A stretch of 64,000 bases of DNA from Armatimonadaceae bacterium (GCA_030447685.1 JAUJOK010000001.1:52020-116019); one strand, 5' to 3'; shown: positions 34,421 to 44,147, counted from the stretch's first letter. Translations and numbers: made by a program. The notes: generated by a model from the letters alone, not told the origin.

Positions 34421-34589
34421 AATGTTTTCCGGAGAATTTCCCAAGGGCGCTACAGCGCCGGTTCTAATACGCAATCCTTCCCCGCGACGTTTCCTGCGCC
34501 GGTGCTTAACGTCCGGCTGTAATAATACGCGACGCTTTGCCCGTACGAATGTCTGAGGAAACGGCGGCGATTGCCGTGCGGGAGGGGCC

Positions 34590-35225
34590 GTGTTACACTG
34601 CGGAAGGGGAAGAAGGCGCGCAGCAGCGGCGGCGGCGGCGACAGTTCTGGCAATGCTGGCGACGAGCGGTTTCGGCTGCGCCCGAAAAGCGGAAACGCCG
34701 CCCAACGTCGCGGCACAGACGCCGGAGAAGCAGCCTGAAGAAAAGAAACCGGAGCCGCTTCCCCTTGCGGGTACTGTGCGCGGGGGTGCGATAACGCTGT
34801 TCGATGAGAAGGGCGTGGTTGTGGCGCAGGTGAAGGCGCGAGCGGGCGCGGTGGGTCAAAAAAGCGGGCACGACCGCAGCGGCGGCGTGGCAGGTCTGCT
34901 GTATAAAGGCAAGGCAACGTTGCACGAAAAAGGCAGGCTGGTGGCGACGCTTACGGCGGAGGAAGTAACGGCGGATGAGAAGACGCATGTCGTTACCGGA
35001 AAAGGAAACGTTGTGGCGCGCTCGCTGACCGAACCCGGTTCCCCCACCGTGCGCGCCGATACGATGACCTGGCGGCCCGACAGGAACGAAAGTCGCGGAA
35101 GCGGCAATGTGCGGATGACGCGGGGAGACCGCCTGCATCGACCGGGCAAAGCATTTGTCGCCGACACGCGCATCCGGCGCATCCGGATGACTGCCGGGAG
35201 CAGCCCGGCGACCCTGAAATTTTAA
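34590..35225 (+). CDS. lptC: LptC-like LPS transport lipoprotein
   Basis: This encodes 211 residues from GTG 34590, with GGAGGGG immediately upstream. The Arg-rich start, an Ala-rich hydrophobic stretch and the lipobox SGFGC suggest a lipoprotein instead of the single-helix anchor of enterobacterial LptC. A Pro/Lys/Glu-rich linker follows, then the beta-jellyroll characteristic of LptC/LptA (GGAITLFDEKGVVVAQVKA, ATLHEKGRLVATLTAEEV, KTHVVTGKGNVVARS). LptC hands LPS from the LptBFG pump to LptA. The gene opens the run lptC-lptA-lptB-lptF with 8-, -4- and 14-base spacings, so all four are co-transcribed. Confidence 0.8.
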   Translation: MLHCGRGRRRAAAAAAATVLAMLATSGFGCARKAETPPNVAAQTPEKQPEEKKPEPLPLAGTVRGGAITLFDEKGVVVAQVKARAGAVGQKSGHDRSGGVAGLLYKGKATLHEKGRLVATLTAEEVTADEKTHVVTGKGNVVARSLTEPGSPTVRADTMTWRPDRNESRGSGNVRMTRGDRLHRPGKAFVADTRIRRIRMTAGSSPATLKF

Positions 35226-35233
35226 CAACGCAA

Positions 35234-35860
35234 ATGGCTACGACAGTGACACAAAAAGCGGCAAAACAACGCGGGGCGGCTATCATCAGCGGCGGGATTA
35301 TCGCCCTGACAGTGGCTGGATTTGTCGCCGCGCGCGGGCTGGCCCAGAGCGGCGGCGCTCTGCCACGCATTGGCGAGTTCACCTACCGCAACGAGGGCGG
35401 AAATCTGGAGGTGTTTCTTGAGGGCAACACGATCCGAGGCATCTTAACCGGTCCGAAGCTGATCATCACGTCCAATAATTATGATATGGCGGCGCGACGA
35501 ATCCAGATAACCGCGCGAAAAGCCCGAGCCACGAGCCGCTACAATAATTCGCGTGCCGTCGCCACCGGGAACGTCCGCATCGTCGTCCGCCAGCCCGAAG
35601 CCCGGCGTGTCAATACCGTCACCTGCGACAGCGCCACCTATAATTCGGCGACTGCGCCGCCCGTGCGGGGCCGCATCGACTTCAACGGCAATGTCCGGTG
35701 GGTTATCCGCGACCCCGGCTTCGCCGGCCCGGCGGTGCAGACGGCAAAATCCGGTTTTATCGAATTCCTTCCGGGGAACCAGACGCGCGTGAAGCTGAAC
35801 GGCGGCACGTTCACGGCGACCCCCATCGAACCCGCGAGCAGACCCAGGCCCCACCGATGA
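35234..35860 (+). CDS. lptA: LptA/OstA-like periplasmic LPS bridge protein
   Basis: This encodes 208 residues. An N-terminal hydrophobic segment (about 15-37, ending AQSGG) is a signal peptide or anchor. The rest is beta-rich with OstA-type repeats ([66 protein letters not shown]), which would stack into the LPS-carrying groove. It is divergent from proteobacterial LptA, and the assignment rests on fold-type repeats plus the position between lptC and lptB. The stop codon overlaps the lptB start. Confidence 0.78.
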   Translation: MATTVTQKAAKQRGAAIISGGIIALTVAGFVAARGLAQSGGALPRIGEFTYRNEGGNLEVFLEGNTIRGILTGPKLIITSNNYDMAARRIQITARKARATSRYNNSRAVATGNVRIVVRQPEARRVNTVTCDSATYNSATAPPVRGRIDFNGNVRWVIRDPGFAGPAVQTAKSGFIEFLPGNQTRVKLNGGTFTATPIEPASRPRPHR

Positions 35861-36636
35861 CCACATCCACTGCCACAAAAGACGCTGCGCCCGCCCCTGC
35901 CGCGCCGCCGGTGCGAAAGCGAATTGAGACGCATGAACTGGTCAAGATTTATCGCGGGCGGCGCGTCGTCAATGGCGTTCCCGTCAACATCAATCAGGGC
36001 GAGATCGTCGGGCTGCTCGGCCCGAACGGCGCGGGAAAGACGACGACGTTCTACATGACCGTCGGCCTGGTACGCCCCACGAACGGTAAAGTGACGATGG
36101 ATGGGCGTGACATTACGAAGCTGCCGATGTACAAGCGCGCCCGCGCCGGTATCGGCTATCTGGCGCAGGAGGCGAGCGTTTTCCGCAAGCTGACCGCGAT
36201 AGATAACGTGCTGCTGGTGCTGGAGATGGTCGGCTACCCGCGCGGCAAGCGGCGGGAACGCGCTCAGGAATTGCTCGAAGAGTTACACATTTCCCATATT
36301 GCCGGTTCGCGCGGCTACGCGCTGTCGGGCGGCGAGCGCCGCCGCGTGGAGATCGCGCGGGCGCTGGCGGCGGACCCGGCGTTTTTGCTCCTGGACGAGC
36401 CGTTCACCGGTGTGGACCCCAAAGCCATCGAGGACATCCAGCAGATCGTGTTCGGTCTGCGTGACCGGGGAATCGGCATCCTGATTACCGACCACAACGC
36501 CCGCGCGACGCTGCGCCTGACCGACCGCGCCTATATCCTGGCCGACGGCAAGATCGTTACGGCAGGCCCGTCCGCAGAGGTCGCGCGCGACCCGCTCGCC
36601 CGTAAGTTTTATCTGGGCGAAACGTTCGAGATGTAG
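35857..36636 (+). CDS. lptB: LPS export ABC transporter ATPase LptB
   Basis: This encodes 259 residues from ATG 35857, which overlaps the lptA stop as ATGA. After a 25-residue Ala/Pro-rich extension comes a standard ATPase: Walker [11 protein letters not shown]-loop [17 protein letters not shown] (typical of LptB), signature ALSGGERRR, Walker [14 protein letters not shown] and switch DHNARATL. It ends with [12 protein letters not shown], again characteristic of LptB. It powers extraction of LPS from the inner membrane by the LptF/G permease encoded next. Confidence 0.95.
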   Translation: MTTSTATKDAAPAPAAPPVRKRIETHELVKIYRGRRVVNGVPVNINQGEIVGLLGPNGAGKTTTFYMTVGLVRPTNGKVTMDGRDITKLPMYKRARAGIGYLAQEASVFRKLTAIDNVLLVLEMVGYPRGKRRERAQELLEELHISHIAGSRGYALSGGERRRVEIARALAADPAFLLLDEPFTGVDPKAIEDIQQIVFGLRDRGIGILITDHNARATLRLTDRAYILADGKIVTAGPSAEVARDPLARKFYLGETFEM

Positions 36637-36650
36637 GCAGGCGGCCCCGT

Positions 36651-37793
36651 ATGTTTTTTGCGCGTATTGATCGCCTGGTGCTCGAAGAGGTCGTTCCCTG
36701 GTTCTTCGGCGCGGTGCTGCTGTTCACGTCGCTGTTCTTCGCGGCGGGCGAGATGCTGCGGCTTGCCGAGTTCAGCGGCAAAGGCGTGCCGCTTCAAACT
36801 ATCGGGCGTCTGATCCTGCTGACGCTCCCCTATATCGTCGCGCTTACCTTCCCGATGGCGATGCTGCTTGCCGCCCTGCTCGGTTTCGGGCGGCTGTCCA
36901 GCGATTCCGAGATCGTCGCGCTGGTCGCGGGCGGCGCAAGCTTCGAGCGGATCGAGTTTCCGGTGGCGCTGTTCGCGCTGCTGGTCTCCCTGGTCGGCTT
37001 CTGGTTCGGTGATACCGTCGTGCCCGCCGCCAATCGCATGCGCGAGCGTATCTATGACCGGGTACAGGAGACGGCGACGGGCCGCGATGTGTCGGCGGTC
37101 GGTTTTTCGTATCCGCTTCGCGAAAACAAGACGGGGGCGCTGACGACCCTGATCCAGGTCGAGGGCGGCGTCAACGTGGTTCGGGGCGAAATGCGGAACG
37201 TCGCCATCAATTTCTGGCATCAGGGGCGGCAGACCGGTTATGTGTGGGCGCGGCGGGCGACGTGGAAGCTGGGCACGCGCGACTGGACGCTGCATGATGT
37301 GGAGGGCGCGTCGCTGGCCGGGGAGAATCCGGTGGCGTGGGAGGCGGAAACGACGCTGACCCGCGATAACCACCTGCTGGGGCCGGGCGGCACGATCACG
37401 CTGGGAACGCCGCAGGAATTGAAGCAGATGGAGCTTCCCGTGGAGCAGGTAGGCATTGGTACGCTGCGCGAGCGCGCCCGCCTTCTGCGCGAAGCCAGAG
37501 ACGAAAGCGGCGCGCGGGCCGCCGAAGTCGAGGTGGCGAGGCGCATCGCCCTGCCGTTCGCTTCGTTTATCTTCGCGCTGGTGGGCGCGCCGCTGGGAGT
37601 GCGCCCTCAGCGCGCGGGCAAAGGCGTCGGGTTCGGACTGTCAATCCTGATTATATTCGCCTACTGGGTGACGTTCCAGATAACGCTGCTGCTGGGCCGA
37701 ACCGGCGCGCTGCCCCCGGCGCTGGCGGCTGCCCTGCCCAACCTGGCCGGTATCGCGGCAGCGATCTGGCTGAACCGGCGGGTACTGCGGTAA
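36651..37793 (+). CDS. LptF/LptG (YjgP/YjgQ) LPS permease
   Basis: This encodes 380 residues. Six membrane helices are arranged three and three (about 13-36, 51-77, 95-120; 310-330, 335-355, 358-375) around a periplasmic beta-jellyroll domain (150-260). The start MFFARIDRLVLEEVVPWF and the PMAMLLAALLGFGRLSSDSEI block identify the family. Proteobacteria use an LptF-LptG heterodimer; only one permease gene is present here, so it either forms a homodimer or its partner is encoded elsewhere. It lies 14 bases after lptB. Confidence 0.92.
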   Translation: MFFARIDRLVLEEVVPWFFGAVLLFTSLFFAAGEMLRLAEFSGKGVPLQTIGRLILLTLPYIVALTFPMAMLLAALLGFGRLSSDSEIVALVAGGASFERIEFPVALFALLVSLVGFWFGDTVVPAANRMRERIYDRVQETATGRDVSAVGFSYPLRENKTGALTTLIQVEGGVNVVRGEMRNVAINFWHQGRQTGYVWARRATWKLGTRDWTLHDVEGASLAGENPVAWEAETTLTRDNHLLGPGGTITLGTPQELKQMELPVEQVGIGTLRERARLLREARDESGARAAEVEVARRIALPFASFIFALVGAPLGVRPQRAGKGVGFGLSILIIFAYWVTFQITLLLGRTGALPPALAAALPNLAGIAAAIWLNRRVLR

Positions 37794-37859
37794 TTCTTAA
37801 GGTACAATGAAATCCCTTTTATTCTATTGTTATTGTTCGGCGCAGGGGTGGAGATATAA

Positions 37860-39497
37860 ATGAACTTTCCGCTGCTGTTCTTTCTTCTTTTAATACCGCT
37901 GTCCGGCTTTATTGCCTGGGCGGGAGACCGCATCGGTCACCGCATCGGCAAGCGCCGCCACACGTTCCTCGGTATGCGTCCCCGTCATACCGCCACCGTG
38001 ACCACGGTCGCCTCCGGAATGCTCATCTCGCTGGTATCGTTCGGCCTGATGTGGGCCTCAAACGCCACCTTTCGCCTGGTTCTGCGCGACGGCACCGCGC
38101 TTTATCGCAACAACCAGCGCCTGAAAAAAGAAAACAAGTCCCTGCTGGTGTATGTGGGCGAGCAGCGCGCAACCGCCGACCGCATGAGTGACGCGGCACA
38201 GGCGGCTGGCCGTGAGGCGGAAAAAGCCCGCCGGGAAGCGGAGCAGCGTTTACAGGCTCGTAATGCCGCCGTGAAAGCGCAAAAGGCCGCCCAGATTGGT
38301 CTAAAAGAGGCGCAGCAGCAGATAAGAACGGCGCAGACCGATCTTAATTCTGCGCGCGCAAGTCTGGCGACAACACAGGCCGACCTGGAAAGCAAAGAGC
38401 AGCGCATCCTCGAAGCGCGGCGCAAGGTGCGCGTCGCCGAGAAAAACGTGCGTGTCGCCCGGCTGCGCGTCGGTGCGGCACACCGACGGGTTGCCATTGA
38501 ACAGGAAAAGGCCAGAAGTGTCGAGCGTACGGGAAAAGAATTGGTTAAGTGGGTTGGAGAAGTGAACACCCAACTGGAGGAGAGGCGTAAGCAGGTCGAG
38601 GCGCAGCAAACGGTCTACGATCAGCAGCAGGCGCGACTGGCGGAACTGACACAAACCACGCAGGCGCTGGAAGAACGGCGGGCACGGGCGGCGACGGAAT
38701 TAGGACAAACGCTTCAAAATACGACTGCTTTGCGCCGGGGCCGCATCACCTATGAGGTCGGCGAGGAGGTAGCCCGCGCGTCGCTGCCCGCCGGTATCAG
38801 CCGCGATACGGCCCAGCAGGAGCTTTGGCGTCTGCTGACACGAGCCGGGGAAAAAGCGGTTTCACGCGGGGCCAAGGCAGATATGGAAGGGCGAGCCGTG
38901 GTAATTCTGCCGAAGCCGCTTCCCACCACCGAGACAGCAGCAAGTGCCACCGCCACCGCGACCACCGCCGCCGCATCGGGAACGAAAAGCTCGGAGAAGC
39001 CGTTTGCCGACGAGGCGGATTCCGTGGCCGCCGCCGCCGATGCGATCCGGCAGGCGGGCGAGGACGTGGCGGTGCTGGTCGTCGCTTCGGCCAACGCGGT
39101 TGTGGGCGAGCCGGTCGCCGTTGAGTTCAAAACATTTCGTAACCGGCGCGTTTTACAGCAAAACGCGGTGCTGGGCCGCATAACGGTAGACGGTACGCGC
39201 GCGCAGGCGCTCGTCGCCGATTCGCTGTATGCCTTTTTGCGCCGGGATGTACGGAAGCAGCTATTGGAGTCGGGTATTATTCCGCCGTCTCCCGATCTGC
39301 CCGGCGGCCTGGAGGGTGAAGAGGCGGAAACGCTCGTCCGTGTTTCCGGCGACCAGTGGCTTCAGCTTCTGGACGAAGTGCAGCGGGCGGGTCCGGCGGC
39401 CCAGGTAGTCGTACGCGCTGCCGCCGATACGCGTGCTGCGGACACGCCCGCATTGAGATTTGAGGTCAGTTCCGCCAGTGACGTTTCCGCACGGTAG
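37860..39497 (+). CDS. DUF3084 membrane-anchored coiled-coil protein
   Basis: This encodes 545 residues from ATG 37860, preceded by GGTGGAG. Two hydrophobic helices (4-22 and 48-70) flank a short basic segment with GKRRHTFLGMRPRHTA, the DUF3084 signature. Then comes a long Ala/Arg/Glu/Gln-rich coiled coil (about 85-290), and a folded C-terminal half with an Ala/Thr/Ser-rich linker around 360-385. DUF3084 proteins occur in cyanobacteria and Armatimonadota, often near Lpt or envelope genes; no function is established. The stop lies within the start region of the next gene. Confidence 0.85.
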   Translation: MNFPLLFFLLLIPLSGFIAWAGDRIGHRIGKRRHTFLGMRPRHTATVTTVASGMLISLVSFGLMWASNATFRLVLRDGTALYRNNQRLKKENKSLLVYVGEQRATADRMSDAAQAAGREAEKARREAEQRLQARNAAVKAQKAAQIGLKEAQQQIRTAQTDLNSARASLATTQADLESKEQRILEARRKVRVAEKNVRVARLRVGAAHRRVAIEQEKARSVERTGKELVKWVGEVNTQLEERRKQVEAQQTVYDQQQARLAELTQTTQALEERRARAATELGQTLQNTTALRRGRITYEVGEEVARASLPAGISRDTAQQELWRLLTRAGEKAVSRGAKADMEGRAVVILPKPLPTTETAASATATATTAAASGTKSSEKPFADEADSVAAAADAIRQAGEDVAVLVVASANAVVGEPVAVEFKTFRNRRVLQQNAVLGRITVDGTRAQALVADSLYAFLRRDVRKQLLESGIIPPSPDLPGGLEGEEAETLVRVSGDQWLQLLDEVQRAGPAAQVVVRAAADTRAADTPALRFEVSSASDVSAR

Positions 39498-39942
39498 CGA
39501 GGCGCACGGCAATGCGCCGCTCCCCAATGTGGTTCTTGCCATAGACCCCGGCTCAGTCAAATGCGGACTCGCCGTTGTATGCCGGGGCACGACGCCGGGC
39601 GAGCCGGTTACGGTGCTGCACCGGGAAATCGCCGACCGCGCCCGTGTGGTGGCGCGGGCTTTGCCGCTAATTAGCGAATACCAGGTGGAGATGCTGTTAA
39701 TCGGCGACGCGACGGGCGGGGCATCCCTCGCCCGCGCGCTTCAGGAGGCTCTGCCTGCCTCCGTACCGCTTTTGCGCGTAAACGAAGCTTTCACCTCGCA
39801 ACGAGCGCGGCAGCGGTTTCTTCATGAGAACCCGCCGCGCGGCTTGCAGCGCCTATTGCCCCCCGGATTCCGCACCCCTCCCTGCCCTATTGATGATTAT
39901 GTCGCCGTCCTGCTCGCCGAAGATTTTTTCGGCGAGAAATAG
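39478..39942 (+). CDS. YqgF/RuvX-type RuvC-fold nuclease
   Basis: This encodes 154 residues if started at GTG 39478; TTG 39460 is a possible alternative, and both overlap the DUF3084 gene. VLAIDPGSVKCGLAVV holds the first catalytic Asp of the RuvC fold, VEMLLIGDATGG resembles the second strand, and VNEAFTSQRARQRF plus CPIDDYVAVLLAEDFF supply the remaining acidic positions. YqgF is the likely 5' pre-16S rRNA processing nuclease. The sequence is divergent from typical YqgF, lacking the usual GxRxSQRT block in that form, so another RuvC-like nuclease is possible. The gap of 90 bases after it shows nothing. Confidence 0.75.
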   Translation: MTFPHGSEAHGNAPLPNVVLAIDPGSVKCGLAVVCRGTTPGEPVTVLHREIADRARVVARALPLISEYQVEMLLIGDATGGASLARALQEALPASVPLLRVNEAFTSQRARQRFLHENPPRGLQRLLPPGFRTPPCPIDDYVAVLLAEDFFGEK

Positions 39943-40032
39943 TTACGGATAGTCATAAGGGGATTCCGACGCAATTCAGAGTACGCTGGTATTTTTTTTC
40001 TTTAAACTACCAGAGATGACTATGGTGCACCA

Positions 40033-41403
40033 ATGATCGATGATCCAGGTATAGAAAAGCGGACATCCCTGATTTCAAGAGCTGCATGGCGGTGGTGGGA
40101 AATTACTATAGTGGCCGTGGTTCTGCTCGTTTTGGTCGTCTGGCAGAACCACGATTTTATGGGGTATGTTTCCTCCTTAACAGAGCGCGTCCGTCTCTCC
40201 CTCCACGGGCCGCCGCCCGACATATATTTTGCCTCCACCGACGAGTACTTTCTGATCCGGGGTTACCAGAAACATCCGAACCTGTGGCAGGACGGGCTGG
40301 CCTGGTGGCACGGCACCTGGATTCATCAGTACACCCGCTTTTTCCGTCCCCTGGCCTCGTACCTGCACTGGATGCAGTGCCATGTCGGGCTGCGGTGGGG
40401 CTTCGCCTGGCTGGCCGGGATGGGACTTCTCCTGTTCTATGTGGGCTGCCTGCTCGCGGCGGCATTAGCGTGGCGCATCACCCGTTCCAAGCCCTTTACT
40501 CTTCTGGGCGCTCTGCTGATTCCCTTCTCCTGGTTCTTCAACCCGGGTCAGCCAAAACACTGGATGGCCTGGTTCCCCTTCCATCCCGATCTGATAGTCG
40601 GCGCTCTGCTGCTGGGGGCGGTGCTCTGCTTCGACCTGTGGATCGAGCGTGGCCGCCCTCGTTTGCTGCTGGGTTCCTGGCTCCTGTTCGCGCTCGCCTG
40701 CGGCTTCAAGGAACACGCCTATATATTTCCCGCGATGGCCCTGGCGCTGGCGGCGCTTCGTGCCGGGAAGGTGCCAAAGACAAAGGCGCTGCTGCAGGCG
40801 GGCGCGATGAGTGCGGCGACGCTGCTGCTGTTGGTCTACCGTAAGGCGGTGGTGCCCGAGGCGTTCACGCCGCCGCTTGACCCGGTCGCGTACCTGGTGC
40901 GCCCGCTGGCGTATGTTTATCCGCTCCTTAATAAACCGATCCGCTATGGCATGTTCGACACGTTCTCGCTGGCAGTGCTCTTGTTCGTGCAGGGATGGGC
41001 CTGGCTCCGGCTGCGCCGGACGGGGCCGGGGCGGCGCTGGGTGGAGCGGCCTTTCACCCCCGTCGTGAACTTCTTCTTTCTGGCCGGAATGGCGGCGCTG
41101 TCTGCCGGGGCCACAGGCAGCCTGATACTGTTTGCCGACCCGCTGATCGCGGCGGGGCTGCTGGGCGAGTTGGCGCAGTACGGGTTCACGTTTTATTGCA
41201 TGACGCTGTTCGCGAAATACCGGAAGGAGCGCCCGACGGCTCTGTCCTGGGCACTGCTGTGGCTGACCTACGTGCCGATCATCTTCACGACGGGCTGGTA
41301 CTATACAACCATCGGCTGGCTGTTCCGGGCGCAGTACTGGGCGCTTGCAGCGCAGCTTATCTGGCGCGATCTGAAACCGCATTTGCCAGGACAGCGTCCA
41401 TGA
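40033..41403 (+). CDS. Polytopic membrane protein, possibly glycosyltransferase-like
   Basis: This encodes 456 residues with about ten to eleven predicted helices, starting at 23-42. The first outer loop has Trp/His-rich sequence (WQDGLAWWHGTWIHQYTRFFRPL) including acidic and histidine residues, and the second has GQPKHWMAWFPFHPDL. This arrangement is reminiscent of GT-C glycosyltransferases, but no DxD or other firm motif confirms it. I do not recognise the family. The last 47 bases overlap the convergent oxidoreductase gene. A weak TATGGT lies six bases before ATG and no ribosome site is visible, so a leaderless transcript is possible. Confidence 0.7.
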   Translation: MIDDPGIEKRTSLISRAAWRWWEITIVAVVLLVLVVWQNHDFMGYVSSLTERVRLSLHGPPPDIYFASTDEYFLIRGYQKHPNLWQDGLAWWHGTWIHQYTRFFRPLASYLHWMQCHVGLRWGFAWLAGMGLLLFYVGCLLAAALAWRITRSKPFTLLGALLIPFSWFFNPGQPKHWMAWFPFHPDLIVGALLLGAVLCFDLWIERGRPRLLLGSWLLFALACGFKEHAYIFPAMALALAALRAGKVPKTKALLQAGAMSAATLLLLVYRKAVVPEAFTPPLDPVAYLVRPLAYVYPLLNKPIRYGMFDTFSLAVLLFVQGWAWLRLRRTGPGRRWVERPFTPVVNFFFLAGMAALSAGATGSLILFADPLIAAGLLGELAQYGFTFYCMTLFAKYRKERPTALSWALLWLTYVPIIFTTGWYYTTIGWLFRAQYWALAAQLIWRDLKPHLPGQRP

Positions 41404-42337
41404 TGCGTGTCGCTTTCGCCCCCTCCTCGCCCGTGACATGGGGAATGTCCTCACCGGCATAAACCCGCAGAAGCGCCTCGACAAAGGGAAAGTGCGTCGG
41501 GGACGGCGTGACGTGCTGGTGGACGACCTCCTTCTTTTCGGGTACGCCGTAACGCAGCGTGATTGCCGGGCCATCGAAGGGATCGAGAGAAAGCGTGCCG
41601 CCGGTGCCGTAAATTTCCAGAACGTCGCGCGAGGGGTGCGTATGAAAGTGGAAACCCGCCGACACGACCACGCGCGACGCCATCCGCAAGGATAGAACGA
41701 CATCGTTTTCGGCAGGGTGGCTCCCGACCAGATTGTCCACATAACCGGTTACTTCCGCCACATCACCCAGCAGGTGAAGGAGCATATCCAGCCGGTGCGA
41801 CCCGACATCCACGAAGTGCCCGCCGCCGCTGATGGCGGGGTCAACGCGCCATCCTCCGCCCCCAGAGAGTGCGCACATCTGCAGTCGCGCCCCCAGCACA
41901 TGGCCGATATACCCCTCCCGAATCAGCCGCCTGGCTTCCACGAACTTGGGCCAGAAGCGCCGGTAGTAGGCCACATGCAGATGCACCCCCGCCCTGGCGC
42001 AGGCGGCGATCATCGCGTCGCACTCTCCGGCGTTCAGCGCCATCGGCTTTTCCACCAGAACGTGCTTGCCTGCGGCGGCAGCCTGAAGCGTCTGTTCCTT
42101 GTGCAGGTTCGGAGGCGTGGCAATATACACCGCGTCTACTTCTTCATCGGCCAGCAGGTCTTCCACACGGTCATACGCGCGCCGGGCACCGTGGCGGCGG
42201 GCGAAATCCTCCGCCTTCGCCCGGTCGCGGCGCATCACCGCCGTCAATTCCGACCCCGCTGCCCGGTACAGCGCCGGGCCGCCCTTCTTTTCCGCAACGT
42301 CCCCGCAGCCGATAATGCCCCACCGTATGTTTGCCAT
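41357..42337 (-). CDS. Gfo/Idh/MocA-family NAD(P)-dependent oxidoreductase
   Basis: This encodes 326 residues from ATG 42337; GGGGGA five bases upstream selects this over an ATG 12 bases earlier. The Rossmann fold starts WGIIGCGDVAEKKGGPAL. VYIATPPNLHKEQTL and GKHVLVEKPMALN are the family's dinucleotide and catalytic-Lys motifs, and SGGGHFVDVGSHRLDML supplies the substrate-domain Asp and His. Members oxidise sugars, inositols or pseudoglycosyl groups; the substrate cannot be told here. The 3' end overlaps the convergent membrane protein gene by 47 bases. It is divergent from the CrtI-like gene, with about 105 bases between. Confidence 0.9.
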   Translation of the reverse strand: MANIRWGIIGCGDVAEKKGGPALYRAAGSELTAVMRRDRAKAEDFARRHGARRAYDRVEDLLADEEVDAVYIATPPNLHKEQTLQAAAAGKHVLVEKPMALNAGECDAMIAACARAGVHLHVAYYRRFWPKFVEARRLIREGYIGHVLGARLQMCALSGGGGWRVDPAISGGGHFVDVGSHRLDMLLHLLGDVAEVTGYVDNLVGSHPAENDVVLSLRMASRVVVSAGFHFHTHPSRDVLEIYGTGGTLSLDPFDGPAITLRYGVPEKKEVVHQHVTPSPTHFPFVEALLRVYAGEDIPHVTGEEGAKATRIMDAVLANAVSDRAR

Positions 42338-42431
42338 GCTGTCCCCCATCTATCCCTGTAACCCTTCGGTTCCGCTCGCGGCTTGCCAGTTCCTGCAAAA
42401 TTTCGTCACTTCTGCCTCGCGAACCCATAGG

Positions 42432-42437
42432 TATACT
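42432..42437 (+). promoter_or_regulatory. -10 element of a likely leaderless CrtI-like transcript
   Basis: TATACT lies exactly six bases before ATG 42444, the same spacing as TATACT to GTG at lipA. No ribosome binding site and no good -35 are visible. Transcription would begin at the start codon. Confidence 0.5.
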
Positions 42438-42443
42438 CAGAAC

Positions 42444-44021
42444 ATGCGAGTAGTGGTTATCGGCGCGGGTGTCGGGGGGATGGCAGCGGCGCTGCGACTC
42501 GCCCATGCCGGGCATACGGTGACGGTGGTGGAGCAGGGCGCGCGGGTTGGGGGCAAGCTGAATGTCTGGGAGCCGGACGTGCCCGGCGCGGGACGCTTCC
42601 GCTTCGATACCGGCCCGCATGTGCTGACCATGCCCTGGACTATCGAGGCGCTGTTTCGCGACCTGGGCCGCGATATGAGCGACTTCCTCAATCTGGAGCG
42701 CGTGGACCCGATCTGCCGCTATCACTTTCCTGACGGCGCGATCTTCGATGCCCCCGCCGACCCGGAGGAGGCCGCGCAGCGTGTGGCGGATATTTTTCCC
42801 GGTGATGAGCAGGGTTTCCGTGATCTTCTGGCCTACGCCTGCCGCGTTTACGACACGACGGTGGAGCCGTTTTTATGCCAGGACTTCGCCGCCGCCGTGC
42901 GCGGCATCCCCACCCCGGCGCAATGGCGGCAGTTGGGCCGCTTCCTGGGGCTGGCACCGTGGCAGACCCTGCATGAGCGGGTAGATCGTCATCTGCGCCA
43001 TCCCCGTCTGCGGCAGATTTTTGATCTGTTCGCGTTTTATAACGGCTCGTCGCCGTTCAGGGCATCGGCTATCTTCGCCATTATCGCCTGGGTGCAGTGG
43101 GGCCAGGGCACATTCTACCTGCGCGGCGGGCTGCATACCTATGCCGATGCGCTGGCGAAGCTGGCCGAGGAGATGGGCGTCACGGTGCGGCTCGGAGAGC
43201 GCGTTCAGCAAATCTGCATCGAAGGCAGCGCGGGCAAGGGAAGCGTTACCGGCGTTGAGATCGAGGGCGCGGGCTGCCTTCCCGCTGATGCCGTTATCTG
43301 CAACGCCGACCCGCTGGCCGCTTACCGCGACCTGATACCCGCCTCCTATCGCCCCGCTGCGTATCGGGACGAAGCCGCGCTCCGCCGCATTGAGCCGTCT
43401 ACGTCCGCGTTTGTGCTGCTCCTGGGCGTTCGCGGCGACATGCGGCGCGACTTCCCCCACCTCGCGCACTATAACTCGTTCCTGCCGGACGATTCCGGCG
43501 CAGAGTTCAGCGCGCTGTTTGAACAGCGATTGCCTGTGGAAGACCCCGTTATCGGCGTTACCTGCCAGAGTGTCACAGAGCCGGGTTGCGCCCCTGCGGG
43601 CTATACCAATCTTTTCGTGATGACCTCGCCGCCTGCGCTTTCCGATAGCTTTTCGTGGACGCCGGAACAGACGGCGGCGTACCGTCAGCGGGTTTTGCGG
43701 CTGCTGGAAACCCGGTGCAATCTGCCCCCTGTCGGTGAACGGATTGTATGCGAGCAGATGTGGACGCCCCAGGACTTCGCGGCGCGCTACGGCGCGTTCC
43801 GGGGCAGTTTATACGGGCTGTCTTCGAACGGCTGGCGCTCGGCGTTTTTGCGCCCGCCGAACCGGGCAAAGAGCGTGCGCGGACTGTTTTTCGTCGGCGG
43901 GGGCACGCATCCGGGCGGCGGGCTTCCATTGGTAACGCTGGGCGGGAAGATCGTAGCGGAAGCGGTTCTGGGGCAAAAAATTTGCCCGGCTCCCCATCGG
44001 GAAACCGGGCAGCCATCATAA
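42444..44021 (+). CDS. CrtI/phytoene desaturase-like FAD-dependent oxidoreductase
   Basis: This encodes 525 residues starting at ATG 42444. VVIGAGVGGMAAALRLAHAG is the FAD/NAD-binding motif, followed by VVEQGARVGGKLNVW and RFDTGPHVLTMPW. The end carries FVGGGTHPGGGLPLVTLGGK, the carotenoid desaturase family signature. Members desaturate, isomerise or oxidise carotenoids. No phytoene synthase or cyclase lies next to it, so the substrate is unknown; it could act in a pathway encoded elsewhere. A small hairpin (TGCCCGG 43983-43989 / CCGGGCA 44005-44011) overlaps the final codons and may help termination. Confidence 0.88.
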   Translation: MRVVVIGAGVGGMAAALRLAHAGHTVTVVEQGARVGGKLNVWEPDVPGAGRFRFDTGPHVLTMPWTIEALFRDLGRDMSDFLNLERVDPICRYHFPDGAIFDAPADPEEAAQRVADIFPGDEQGFRDLLAYACRVYDTTVEPFLCQDFAAAVRGIPTPAQWRQLGRFLGLAPWQTLHERVDRHLRHPRLRQIFDLFAFYNGSSPFRASAIFAIIAWVQWGQGTFYLRGGLHTYADALAKLAEEMGVTVRLGERVQQICIEGSAGKGSVTGVEIEGAGCLPADAVICNADPLAAYRDLIPASYRPAAYRDEAALRRIEPSTSAFVLLLGVRGDMRRDFPHLAHYNSFLPDDSGAEFSALFEQRLPVEDPVIGVTCQSVTEPGCAPAGYTNLFVMTSPPALSDSFSWTPEQTAAYRQRVLRLLETRCNLPPVGERIVCEQMWTPQDFAARYGAFRGSLYGLSSNGWRSAFLRPPNRAKSVRGLFFVGGGTHPGGGLPLVTLGGKIVAEAVLGQKICPAPHRETGQPS

Positions 44022-44147
44022 TTTGATGGTCAATGAAAAGGAGGACATGCGCTATTTCGATTACGGTACAATTTGCAGGATTGTTCCCGCCCTTTGTAAA
44101 ATAATTCTGGTTTCGTGTGAGCGTCGCGCCGCCGCAAGGAAGTCCGG

